A stretch of DNA of 64,000 bases from assembly GCF_002964665.1 (NCBI RefSeq), contig NZ_PQBZ01000034.1:1178429-1242428 (forward strand), given 5' to 3'. The notes under the pieces were generated by a model that worked only from the letters and a program-made list of their open reading frames with translations, was not told the origin of the DNA and did not search any database. The position numbers were made by a program, and so were the translations under genes. Position 1 is the stretch's first letter; each line of letters starts with the position of its first letter. This stretch comes from Pseudoalteromonas sp. T1lg23B (lineage in GTDB: Bacteria; Pseudomonadota; Gammaproteobacteria; Enterobacterales; Alteromonadaceae). Shown here piece after piece: positions 7,476-15,299 of the stretch.

Positions 7476-9041
7476 CTAAGAAGCAAGGAAGTTCGACAGA
7501 CCATTTACATGCTCTTGAGTTTCCTTGATTAACCCGCCTATTTGACTAGCTGCATCCGTAGAAGTTGAAGCTAATGCTCTTACTTCATCAGCCACGACAG
7601 CGAAACCTCGGCCTGCTTCACCTGCTCTGGCAGCCTCTATCGCCGCATTTAAAGCGAGTAAATTCGTCTGTTCAGATACGGAATTTATGGTTTTCACGAT
7701 TCCTTGAATGCGATCTAAAACTTGACTCATCGCTGTGTGGGTCCCTTCAATTACTGAGTTCCTATCAGATATATTATCGCCAAACGCAATAAACTTGTGC
7801 ACTTCTCCATTTAAGTTAACGATCGGTGTCACAATACAGTCGAGTAGTATTGCTTTATCACCGTTGTTCAAGTTAATGGTCAGACTTATTGATTGGCCAT
7901 TTATTAGTTTCTGCTTATCTTCGCCCGATGTGTGACTAAACAAATTACCTATAATACTGCTGGCTGCTGACGATGAGCGCAGCTCTAACTGGTTAAGGCA
8001 AAACTCATTAGCTTCTTTTAACTCCCCTTCAAGTTTAAACTCCATAACGACCGAGTTTTTATCAACCGCATCTCTTTGGGTGAGTTGTTCGATGACTTGA
8101 CGCTTAATATCACGAATGTCAGAACTTACACCAACAAAACCTGTATGTATGCCGTTTTCATCAAACGTGGGGTTGACTGACAACACGATCCAGTAGGGAT
8201 TTCCTTCCTTATCAAAGTTTAGAATTTCTTCGTAAAATGGCTGTTTGTTTCTCAAGTTTGCTGAAATACGTGCAACCGTTGCTTTATCTGTTTGTTCTCG
8301 TTGCAGCATTCTACCGGGACGTTTTCCCATAACCTCAGACGCACTATAACCGGTCAGTTTCTCGAAACCCCGGTTAACATATAAAATTTCTCCCTTGGTA
8401 TTGGTAACAATGACAGAACAGGTGGTGTTTTCTACGACCCGCTTCATGAGGTCAATATTCTCTGACTCACTGTCGTCTTGGTCTATCTCTTTAAATTTGT
8501 ATAATCGCGCATTTTTGATGTGAGGAAGCTGATAGCAAAACACCTCAAATGTTTTGTCATTTAACGCAATCTGTTGGGTACCAGAGAAGTTAGATAGCAG
8601 CTCATTCACATCAAGTTGCTTGATAAACGACTCTAGCGTAGCAGAGCACTTCAAAACGGTACCATTTGCACTTATTAGGCAATAGGCATCGTCATCGACA
8701 GCGAGAAACGCGTCAAGAAATTCATCAACTCCCAGCAATAAGTTATCTAGCTCAAATTGCAAAAGCCATAGAGGATTATTGTCACTGCGAATTTTAGTAA
8801 CAATTGTTTTGTAGTGAGCTCCATCAATCAGAGTTTCTTGATGTCCCTCCGTTAATCGTACGGTGGGTAAAACACTGTTCAAGGCAACCGCTTCTCGTTC
8901 TTGAACGGTGGGCACAAATCGCCTTGCCGAATGGCTAGTAGCAAGGATATTGGCTTTTTGATCAACTAACAACGCATGTCCACTGAGACTGCTAACAAAT
9001 TGAATGTTTGCCTCTCGGACGATATTTTTTTTGAAGAACAT
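7476..9041 (-). CDS. soluble PAS-domain methyl-accepting chemotaxis transducer
   Basis: A 521-residue cytoplasmic chemoreceptor without transmembrane helices. Residues about 1-150 form an unrecognised sensor; a PAS domain follows ([40 protein letters not shown], then [14 protein letters not shown]), then a second less clear PAS-like segment, then a very short MCP signalling tip [20 protein letters not shown] and [20 protein letters not shown], the part that contacts CheA and CheW. The signalling hairpin ends soon after the tip, so the methylation helices are short. The ORF is open further upstream, but GGTGGG five bases ahead of ATG 9041 fixes the start. It is the only gene of the third cargo block. 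The signal sensed is unknown. Confidence 0.88.
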   Translation of the reverse strand: MFFKKNIVREANIQFVSSLSGHALLVDQKANILATSHSARRFVPTVQEREAVALNSVLPTVRLTEGHQETLIDGAHYKTIVTKIRSDNNPLWLLQFELDNLLLGVDEFLDAFLAVDDDAYCLISANGTVLKCSATLESFIKQLDVNELLSNFSGTQQIALNDKTFEVFCYQLPHIKNARLYKFKEIDQDDSESENIDLMKRVVENTTCSVIVTNTKGEILYVNRGFEKLTGYSASEVMGKRPGRMLQREQTDKATVARISANLRNKQPFYEEILNFDKEGNPYWIVLSVNPTFDENGIHTGFVGVSSDIRDIKRQVIEQLTQRDAVDKNSVVMEFKLEGELKEANEFCLNQLELRSSSAASSIIGNLFSHTSGEDKQKLINGQSISLTINLNNGDKAILLDCIVTPIVNLNGEVHKFIAFGDNISDRNSVIEGTHTAMSQVLDRIQGIVKTINSVSEQTNLLALNAAIEAARAGEAGRGFAVVADEVRALASTSTDAASQIGGLIKETQEHVNGLSNFLAS

Positions 9042-9237
9042 AAACCCACCGGAAATAATTGGAAAACGACGTATTAATCTAACAACACTACATTCTTTAC
9101 GAACAGAAGCCAAACTGGGTTCACAAACAGAACAAATATAATAGAATTTAAATACTTGATTCGTAGCAATAGCAGAGGCGCAGTAGCCCGTGTCCACGGT
9201 ACTTGTGAACAAGTCAATATTGTTTTTTAGAAGCAAT

Positions 9238-9426
9238 CAAATGCTAAAACATATTCGCTTTGAACGTTCAATTTTAAAAAAGAAATGACGTAATTCGTGA
9301 GTCACAGTTTTATAAACCAACATCGACTTGCGCTTTACTTGAGTTGGTTCACCGTCAGCGTCGATGGCATGTCTTTCATACCTCTCACCGTACTCAATTT
9401 GCCATCGGCATAGATTTGGCTCAGGA
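9238..9426 (-). pseudogene. open gene fragment of unknown family
   Basis: The minus strand stays open for about 62 codons to TGA at 9238-9240 but has no start codon at its upper end. The translation reads like real protein (LCRWQIEYGERYERHAIDAD, then EPTQVKRKSMLVYKTVTHEL). It abuts the third nth remnant, which begins near 9436. It could be the C-terminal part of a gene truncated when this block was inserted. I do not recognise the family; chance openness cannot be excluded. Confidence 0.35.
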
Positions 9427-9435
9427 GAAAAAATG

Positions 9436-9520
9436 TTTGAGAAAGTCGTGCCAGTGAATGTCCATCACTGGCCTGTTTTGCACACTTGTTATGTTTACTG
9501 CTAGCAAACCCAAAATGGCT
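9436..9520 (+). pseudogene. decayed nth 3' fragment (remnant 3)
   Basis: In the nth frame this reads FEKVVPVNVHHWPVLHTCYV and then a stop, matching LEKVVPKEFKVDVHHWLILH of Nth with a short deletion; the bases after the stop (CAAACCCAAAATGGCT) still follow nth around AAACCAAAGTGTGGCT. It is the most decayed copy and closes the third cargo block (PAS chemoreceptor). It encodes nothing useful. Confidence 0.8.
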
Positions 9521-9565
9521 TATATGACGTTTAGTTTTAGTCCTTCAAAAGAGGGCTAAAACACA

Positions 9566-10129
9566 TCATGCTTCTTTTGATTTTTTAAGGTACATACGGG
9601 TATGTTTAATCGGATACTGATAGACAGCCGCTAAAGTGGATAGATTAATGATCCAGACACTGGTGGCATATAATGGCTTGAGCTCGTGATAGTCAAAATA
9701 CCCTCTGGCGGTTAACTGAATACCGAGTACCACAATCATACACAAAGTTAAGAACAAACACCGATGTGCAGCTGCCGACATGGCACAACCGCGCAATAAA
9801 TGTAATATGAGTAAGACCAATACGAACGAAAAGGCATTTACCATCATCACTAGATAGAACAACCGGATTACCGGGATTCTACCAAAAGTTAAGTTGATAA
9901 TGTACGCTCCGTAATTTGAACTGAGCATATGGAACATAAATACACATATCGCGACAATAAAACACGAATGCATTTCATGTAAATCGCGAGTGACTAGGTC
10001 TCGTCTGGTTGCAAAAAATAGTGACCACCTGTGACGAGGAAACTGTGTAACCAAAAACCAAACTATCGCTAAAAATTCAAATCCCTTTACAACCCATCCT
10101 GCTCGAGATAAAAGCTCATTAAGTGCCAT
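9566..10129 (-). CDS. multi-pass membrane protein, paralogue A, family not recognised
   Basis: A protein of about 187 residues with some five hydrophobic helices and a basic C-terminus. It is clearly paralogous to the gene at 10333-10890: both share W-x-LFF, DL-x5-HE, LHL-x-RGC, QL-x2-R-x-YFDYH-x-L, VWI-x-NL and YPI in the same order. The start is set at 10129 because the product then aligns with the N-terminus of the paralogue; an in-frame ATG at 10177 has no better ribosome site. A terminator at 10271-10296 separates it from the peptide operon upstream. Immunity, export or maturation of the nearby small peptide is possible, but nothing in the sequence proves it. Confidence 0.7.
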   Translation of the reverse strand: MALNELLSRAGWVVKGFEFLAIVWFLVTQFPRHRWSLFFATRRDLVTRDLHEMHSCFIVAICVFMFHMLSSNYGAYIINLTFGRIPVIRLFYLVMMVNAFSFVLVLLILHLLRGCAMSAAAHRCLFLTLCMIVVLGIQLTARGYFDYHELKPLYATSVWIINLSTLAAVYQYPIKHTRMYLKKSKEA

Positions 10130-10270
10130 TAAACGTAACCCGCATAAGATTGCAGTCCATGAATATGGATATCGCAAACATTGCTCTGTATAAATACAAT
10201 AACAAATGCCAACGCCTACACATAGTTCACATACTAATTGTTGTAATTTTTTTACTCTTTTCTTTGAGTA

Positions 10271-10296
10271 ATAAAAATGGTGAGTAGGCTCACCAT
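10271..10296 (-). terminator. intrinsic terminator after membrane protein B
   Basis: Read on the minus strand, an 8-bp stem ATGGTGAG/CTCACCAT (10277-10284 and 10289-10296, 4-base loop) is followed by TTTTTAT. It would end the peptide-membrane protein transcript ahead of the paralogue. Confidence 0.7.
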
Positions 10297-10332
10297 CTTA
10301 AAATAAATGATATTTTCCGTTTGCTAATATAA

Positions 10333-10890
10333 CTATGCCATCGCGTATTTTTCTCTGAAATACCCCTTTAAACAGCGGATAGGATAAGTGCATAGCGCTG
10401 TAATGGCCATTAAATTGCATATCCACAAACCAACTTTGTAAATGATACTAAGGTCATGATAGTCAAAGTAGTTTCTGGTAATAAGCTGCATCCCCATTAA
10501 CGCCATCACCACAATTGTTGAGTATACACAAACTCTAGCTGTTGGAGAAAAGGTGCAACCACGTACTAAATGTAGGCTAAATAGAGTTAGTAGCGAGGAG
10601 AACCTTAATACTATCATACAGGTATAAAACAACCCTATGTGTTTCTGTTTATCCATTTGAAGGGATAAAAGAAACTGCTCTAACTCCGAGCCAATTAAAT
10701 GAAATATTAAAAAGCAAAACGCGGTTAAAAAACTGGAATACAATTCATGATGCTGTACAGAGGCTAGATCCTTTTTTTGACCAAAAAAAAGTTTCCATCT
10801 CATTTTGGAGAACTTATATAGCCAAAAAAGTACTATTAACAGCTCAACTCCTTTTAACCCCCAGCCTAAACCGTATAAAATATCATTCAT
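10333..10890 (-). CDS. multi-pass membrane protein, paralogue B, family not recognised
   Basis: A 185-residue protein with about five hydrophobic helices (LLIVLFWLYKF, FLTAFCFLIFHLIG, LLTLFSLHLVRGC, IVVMALMGMQL, LWICNLMAITALC) and the conserved YFDYHDL segment shared with the neighbouring paralogue. It starts 22 bases after the stop of the double-glycine peptide gene, so the two are almost surely cotranscribed. Small paired membrane proteins next to a bacteriocin-like precursor are often immunity or accessory proteins, but I recognise no named family here. No ATP-binding or peptidase domain is present, so it is not itself a C39-type exporter. Confidence 0.75.
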   Translation of the reverse strand: MNDILYGLGWGLKGVELLIVLFWLYKFSKMRWKLFFGQKKDLASVQHHELYSSFLTAFCFLIFHLIGSELEQFLLSLQMDKQKHIGLFYTCMIVLRFSSLLTLFSLHLVRGCTFSPTARVCVYSTIVVMALMGMQLITRNYFDYHDLSIIYKVGLWICNLMAITALCTYPIRCLKGYFREKYAMA

Positions 10891-10912
10891 GTATCATCCT
10901 TTGTATTGGTTC

Positions 10913-11068
10913 CTAGCACTTGCAAGTACAAAATGTTTGCCAGTAATTCGCTTTGGCTGCTGGTGGTTCGCTACCGTCATTAGTTCCACCAGCAACTTGC
11001 TGCGCCTGCACTTGAGATAGTTCTTTTAACTTTTTTGCTTTTATTTTCAATTTAATTGAGGTTTTCAT
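10913..11068 (-). CDS. small double-glycine leader peptide with Cys-rich tail (candidate RiPP/microcin precursor)
   Basis: A 51-residue peptide too small for most gene callers. The leader is Lys-rich (MKTSIKLKIKAKKLKEL) and ends in LSQVQAQQVAGG, the pattern cut by C39-type or similar proteases after Gly27-Gly28. The predicted core is 23 residues, rich in small and acidic residues at first (TNDGSEPPAAK), then ANYWQTF, and ends in C-T-C-K-C. The start is ATG 11068 with AAGGAT about 8 bases upstream, rather than the farther in-frame start at 11104. Membrane protein B follows 22 bases later. No modification enzyme or transporter gene lies nearby, so the maturation route is unknown. Confidence 0.72.
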   Translation of the reverse strand: MKTSIKLKIKAKKLKELSQVQAQQVAGGTNDGSEPPAAKANYWQTFCTCKC

Positions 11069-11454
11069 TATCCAAATCCTTACTTTTAGGGATACATACC
11101 TCACCTAAGCATTTAAATGTTAACTCCGTGTACGCAAATCAGCAACATGATGTGAATTTGAGTGAGTCGCAAAGGCTTGGTCTATCCAAAATTATTAATA
11201 TATTCATACCTGAACAGCCGACTAGCTGAACTCACAGGCCTTCACATGTTACTTTCTAAACATCGCTTCAACAAATAATTTAGTTAAAATGTATGACGGA
11301 TAAGGTAAACGATTGTAACAAAGCCTTGATAAGGCATCTAGCAACAAATATTTAAATTTACCAAAATCAGAACTTTTGATCTCAATTTGCGGTCTGTTTA
11401 TGTTAATTTATCATCTTTAAGATGACTTCAAACCCCTCGTCAGGTGATTGAACC
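11069..11454. other. divergent intergenic region between peptide operon and LytTR gene
   Basis: About 390 AT-rich bases that must hold the promoters of the peptide operon (minus) and of the LytTR regulator (plus). I see no RNA gene, no clear terminator and no long inverted repeat. No promoter here is strong enough to place with confidence. Confidence 0.5.
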
Positions 11455-12354
11455 GTGGATACACTGCTAAAAAACCAATTCTACAAACTCAAAGACTATC
11501 AAATTATGCTGATTGGCTGGGCACTTATTCTCACGGTTGTGTGTTTAAACTGCACGGTTCATAGTGTGTTGATAGCCAAAGAGCGTGTAGATATCTATTC
11601 ATCTATTGTTTGGTCATTGCAAAAGTTTGGCGTATGGCTGGTGATGACTCCTGCATTGTGTAATGCATTTAATCACCCCCGTTTTACATCACAGTTTAAT
11701 AAGTATTCTGTGGTGGGGTTATACGCAATTGGGTTTGCACTTGCCGTTAATACCACTTTAGATATCACTATTGAAAAGATCTCATGGCAAGAGAGTTTGT
11801 TTTACCAGTGGCATCATCATGTTATCGCGTATATCACCATAGTATTGGTGTGGCACCTTAAACACTCCTTTTTCGAACATAAGACTGAGCAACTCACAGA
11901 AACAACGACCACAACGAATACAACTGAGAGTGAGCTGGAACCTAACCTGCTCACCATCGACGACACACATATCAACAGCGCAGCCATTTTATTTGTTAAA
12001 GCAGCAGGCAACTATATTGAAGTTGTCACCGATAAAAAGACACACCTTCTGCGTGGCACCATGAAAGAGCTTGAATCCTTGCTACCTGATGAGCTGTTTT
12101 TTCGCTGCCACAGATCTTATTTCGTAAATATCACGCATGCAAAAGCTGTCATCAATGAACGCTCAGGCCATGGCCAGATTTTGCTTACCACAGAGCAGCT
12201 GGTGCCGGTGAGTAAAGGTAACCGCAAACATGCTCATTCGTTGATAAGTCATAAGTCACCTGCGCTAGGGACGAATGGCAAAGTGCCAACCATTGATCCC
12301 AAAAGACCCACTATTTATCCCGCAGGTATGGAGACCAAGTATAAAACTGAGTAA
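11455..12354 (+). CDS. membrane-anchored LytTR-family transcription regulator
   Basis: A 299-residue protein. The N-terminal half has four hydrophobic helices (MLIGWALILTVVCLNC, FGVWLVMTPALC, VVGLYAIGFALAV, HVIAYITIVLVW), then a Thr-rich linker (about residues 144-156), then a LytTR DNA-binding domain (ILFVKAAGNYIEVVTDKKTH, LLPDELFFRCHRSYFVNI, LTTEQLVPVSKGNRK). Start is GTG at 11455 with AGGTG about 8 bases upstream. LytTR proteins often control bacteriocin and peptide genes, and this one is divergent from the double-glycine peptide operon, so it is a candidate regulator of it. Cytochrome b561 follows 30 bases later, likely in one transcript. Confidence 0.88.
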   Translation: MDTLLKNQFYKLKDYQIMLIGWALILTVVCLNCTVHSVLIAKERVDIYSSIVWSLQKFGVWLVMTPALCNAFNHPRFTSQFNKYSVVGLYAIGFALAVNTTLDITIEKISWQESLFYQWHHHVIAYITIVLVWHLKHSFFEHKTEQLTETTTTTNTTESELEPNLLTIDDTHINSAAILFVKAAGNYIEVVTDKKTHLLRGTMKELESLLPDELFFRCHRSYFVNITHAKAVINERSGHGQILLTTEQLVPVSKGNRKHAHSLISHKSPALGTNGKVPTIDPKRPTIYPAGMETKYKTE

Positions 12355-12384
12355 CTTTTTAGCTCCGTTAGTTAAGGAGCAAGT

Positions 12385-12927
12385 ATGAATACTCATTCAC
12401 CTCTTAGTGTTACAACCAGAGCCATGCACTGGTTAGTTGGCTTTACCATGCTGGGCCTTATCATGGTCGGCTTTTATATGGTTAACCTTGAAGTCTGGGC
12501 GTTGTACCCTATTCACAAAGCGCTGGGTGTACTGGCGTTATTACTGATTCTACCCAGAGTCATTTATCGGGTTAAACGTGGTTTTCCAGCCGCGGTTGAT
12601 GGCGTGTCACTTAGCAATCAAAAACTCGCTCATGTCGCACATTGGCTGTTGTTGCTTGGTACGGTTCTCATGCCTATTAGTGGTATGCTGTACTCGGGAT
12701 TTGGTGGCTATGGCATTGATATATTTGGCTTTCACCTAGTGCCTGAAAACATCATGAACGATGAAATCGTACCATTCAACGAAACCATTTTTATTATCGC
12801 CAAAAATGCCCATAGTCTAATTGGCTATGGTTTATCGGCACTCATCGTTGCGCACATTGCTGCGGCATTCAAACATCATATGGTTGATAAAGACGCTACC
12901 CTGCGCAGAATGCTAGGTAGAGCCTAA
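12385..12927 (+). CDS. cytochrome b561-family di-haem membrane protein
   Basis: A 180-residue inner-membrane protein with four helices and the His ligands typical of bacterial cytochrome b561 (RAMHWLVGF, YPIHKALGVLALL, LAHVAHWLLLLGTVLMPISG, AKNAHSLIGYGLSALIVAHI). These proteins pass electrons from quinol, in E. coli CybB to superoxide. AAGGAG lies 7 bases ahead of ATG 12385. It is probably cotranscribed with the LytTR gene upstream. A hairpin lies just after it at 12937-12968. The physiological partner is not evident. Confidence 0.92.
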   Translation: MNTHSPLSVTTRAMHWLVGFTMLGLIMVGFYMVNLEVWALYPIHKALGVLALLLILPRVIYRVKRGFPAAVDGVSLSNQKLAHVAHWLLLLGTVLMPISGMLYSGFGGYGIDIFGFHLVPENIMNDEIVPFNETIFIIAKNAHSLIGYGLSALIVAHIAAAFKHHMVDKDATLRRMLGRA

Positions 12928-12936
12928 TTCTGCTAT

Positions 12937-12968
12937 GAGTAGCTCAAGTCAAAGCATTTGAGCTACTC
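12937..12968 (+). repeat. 11-bp inverted repeat (hairpin) after cytochrome b561
   Basis: GAGTAGCTCAA at 12937-12947 and its exact reverse complement at 12958-12968 with a 10-base loop. There is no T-run after it, so it may be a transcript-end stabiliser rather than a full intrinsic terminator. Confidence 0.5.
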
Positions 12969-12977
12969 CAGTTTAAG

Positions 12978-13223
12978 GTGTTTAGACGAGGTGCTAACCT
13001 TATCATCAAGCCATGCTCGATAGTTGGTTTCCAAGTGGCGCCACAAAAAGACGATGTGTTAAGACTGATTGGCTATTTTGCCGTCCACAACAACTCAAAC
13101 AAAGTCCGCTTGTTCAGGGACTATTTGCAAAAGAATTACAGCGATTCTAGTCAATCTATTTTAGAGCTACGTGAATACTTGCACGCTCAGGGCTATGAGG
13201 ATGCGGTTAAGCTGTTGCTTTAA
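12978..13223 (+). CDS. small hypothetical protein
   Basis: An open frame of 81 codons from GTG 12978, or shorter from GTG 13035. The end looks helical and protein-like (DYLQKNYSDSSQSILELREY), but there is no good ribosome site and no family I recognise. It is flanked by a hairpin upstream and by the minus-strand terminator that follows the cyanophycinase gene. It may be a real small gene, the tail of a lost gene, or chance. Confidence 0.35.
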   Translation: MFRRGANLIIKPCSIVGFQVAPQKDDVLRLIGYFAVHNNSNKVRLFRDYLQKNYSDSSQSILELREYLHAQGYEDAVKLLL

Positions 13224-13246
13224 AAAGCAGGCCAAATTGGCCTGCT
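13221..13246 (-). terminator. intrinsic terminator of the cyanophycinase-like gene
   Basis: On the minus strand AGCAGGCC/GGCCTGCT (13239-13246 with 13226-13233, 5-base loop) is followed by TTTTTA. It lies 8 bases past the stop of the gene at 13254. Confidence 0.75.
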
Positions 13247-13253
13247 GCTAACC

Positions 13254-14951
13254 TTACTTGTTGTTTGAATAGCTTATTTTTAAGTTTTCTATCGCGCAAC
13301 CAAACTTTGATTTGTTGACTCTCAGGTAGCGGGTGCTGTTATCTGCTTGAAAAGCAAAATTAAATTTACCATGTTGCGCCAAAGCTTGTTTTTGCTTTGC
13401 CAAACACATGGCCTGTGTCAAGGAACGTAGTTTTTCATCGTCCAAAATGTCTTTAAAACGTTGGTCTGGTAACGCAGGAATGGCAACATTAGCCAAAGCC
13501 TTACCTAAAGTACGTTGATGTAAAGAAAAGCCATTTTTGTGTGCTTCTACAAATGTGCCACTAGGCCAGTATGAATAGTAAAATGAACGCGATGACAGCG
13601 ATTTAATATGTACCACCCCATGTTTACCAATCACCGTCATCACCTCTCCTTGGGGAGAGCGGATCACAACCAGTGCAGTGGTTTCATCTACCCCAAATCC
13701 ATATGTCTGCTCTGTTTGTGCCAGTAACGTTGCCAAACGTAGCGAACGATTTCGTTCACTGAAGTGTGTATCGAGAATACCAAAACTGAATGAACCCAAC
13801 CCACCTTCAGCCTGATAAGTAAGCGCATCAGCCGACAAATCGTGCTGGCAGTCATCAAGACAGCGTGCACTGGGGGCTGCCAAAGCATGCGCGCCATTTT
13901 CAATAGCTGCTGTGCTGGTGCCGTTGGTGATCATTGCCACCTGACCAAACTGATTGTGGCTACCACTTTGCACCGCAGTACCCGCACTCGTGCCAATCAA
14001 AAGTGGACGGTCCTTAATGGCTTGTGTCCACGGGTAAGGATTGCCTTTGTCATCAAATAATACCTGTTTGGTCAGGCTTTGATCTCCGCCGTTAAACATC
14101 ACCCCTGTCGCAGACGTGATTAGCTTGACTAAATGCTCTGCGCCTTGCTCACACAGACGTTGTTCGGCGTTGATTCTGTCAGCGTAGACTGATCCTCTCT
14201 TGTAGGCTCGCATGACTTGTGCGCGCAATTCATCAAGTTGTTTGCACTGACCTGTTGTTATCGCTTTTGCAAGCGCAGGAGTCAGCGGCAACCATGCTGC
14301 TTGGAGCCCTGTTTGCGACAACAATTCTTCGTAAAAGTCCGCTGACTCATATGGATCTCTGCTCGAAGCTGTAATCGCCAATAACGAGGGTGATTGGTTC
14401 GCAACACTCGCCGACGCTCTGATAAAGTTAAGAATGTCACTGCTGGCAGGCTCTAAATTATTTTTGACATTGACTCGCTCTTTTTGACGCTTGCCCTGAC
14501 CGTCCAATACCGGGACTTCGAGAGTATCCATCACGAAGTAATACTCGGCATCACTTAACTGATTGAGTAAGGTGTTATTCGCATCCCGCCATGCCCATAA
14601 CAAAGCTTTCTTACTCAGCGCTTGGGGCTGCTGTTTCGCCATTTTGCTAAGCAAACTGCTCACTTGATGTTTGTGAATCGTGTTTTCACTCGGCCAATGA
14701 GTGTCTAATAGCTTAAGGTTAGCTTTGGATAGCTGAAATAAGCTAGCCGATTTACCATTTGGTGCACCATGATTATTGCAATTATCGGAATTCATACTAG
14801 AACATGTTGTCAGCGCACCACCTATCAAAACCAATGTTTGCGACTGCTGACTTGCTGCCAAATGCTGCGAAGAAGCAGCCAAAAGAATAGAAAAACATGT
14901 TAAAATAGTCGTTTTAAAGTTACCGCTTAACGCTGTGTAAATTTTATTCAT
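13254..14951 (-). CDS. secreted cyanophycinase-like serine peptidase (family S51)
   Basis: Predicted to cut cyanophycin (poly-Asp with Arg side groups) into beta-Asp-Arg dipeptides outside the cytoplasm. The 565-residue product has a signal peptide (FKTTILTCFSILLAASSQHL), a strand-loop LVLIGGALTTC, the glycine motif GVMFNGGDQSLTKQVL, the nucleophile elbow LIGTSAGTAVQSG with Ser322, the catalytic His396 in GILDTHFSERNRSLRL, and GFGVDETTALVV. These are cyanophycinase hallmarks. It is longer than the cytoplasmic enzyme (about 270) through an insert near residues 100-270 and an extra C-terminal domain. Start choice is uncertain (14951, 14966 or GTG 14996). It is divergent from a TonB receptor, carrier and dipeptidase gene set. 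Confidence 0.85.
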   Translation of the reverse strand: MNKIYTALSGNFKTTILTCFSILLAASSQHLAASQQSQTLVLIGGALTTCSSMNSDNCNNHGAPNGKSASLFQLSKANLKLLDTHWPSENTIHKHQVSSLLSKMAKQQPQALSKKALLWAWRDANNTLLNQLSDAEYYFVMDTLEVPVLDGQGKRQKERVNVKNNLEPASSDILNFIRASASVANQSPSLLAITASSRDPYESADFYEELLSQTGLQAAWLPLTPALAKAITTGQCKQLDELRAQVMRAYKRGSVYADRINAEQRLCEQGAEHLVKLITSATGVMFNGGDQSLTKQVLFDDKGNPYPWTQAIKDRPLLIGTSAGTAVQSGSHNQFGQVAMITNGTSTAAIENGAHALAAPSARCLDDCQHDLSADALTYQAEGGLGSFSFGILDTHFSERNRSLRLATLLAQTEQTYGFGVDETTALVVIRSPQGEVMTVIGKHGVVHIKSLSSRSFYYSYWPSGTFVEAHKNGFSLHQRTLGKALANVAIPALPDQRFKDILDDEKLRSLTQAMCLAKQKQALAQHGKFNFAFQADNSTRYLRVNKSKFGCAIENLKISYSNNK

Positions 14952-15299
14952 TACCTTCTCGCTCATGCTGAGGTTAAAAAAAGTACTTGCAGACACAATT
15001 ATGCCTTGCTATAAAAAAAAGGAACTTTAAAACGCGAGTAAGCTAGCACTGTCTTGTTAGCTTTGTCAAAAACCTTAGTTGGATTGGAATTATGTTAAAA
15101 AAAGCCACATCGCTTTGTACATATTTCTACTCACCTCACTACCTTTCGGAGTGGTTTGACGAGTAGCCAACACCTCACAACGTCATTGTTTTGTGGGGGG
15201 CTATTTGTATTCATGCATCACTGCCCTGTCTGAATAATCATAATAATTGAGCTTAGGCACACTTGCGTCTGCTCGATAAAGACATAAAGGTAATCCGTC
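14952..15299. other. divergent intergenic region of the cyanophycin locus
   Basis: About 350 bases between the cyanophycinase gene and the TonB receptor gene. It must hold both promoters. A 24-codon open frame begins at ATG 15092 (MLKKATSLCTYFY...) and ends TAG near 15166; it has no clear ribosome site, so it is noted only. CTCACCTCACTACC and a G-run at about 15195-15199 are visible, but no clear palindromic operator. Confidence 0.4.

Noticed and set aside
2812..9540. A genomic island with its own integrase.
   Set aside because: No integrase, transposase or perfect direct repeats were found; only the nth 3' copies mark the blocks.
10913..11104. Start of the small peptide at the in-frame codon at 11104.
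   Set aside because: AAGGAT lies properly ahead of ATG 11068, and the 12 extra residues do not fit a leader peptide.
15092..15166. A 24-codon leader ORF upstream of the TonB receptor.
   Set aside because: No ribosome site, no run of regulatory codons and no attenuator hairpin beside it; kept only as a note in the intergenic entry.
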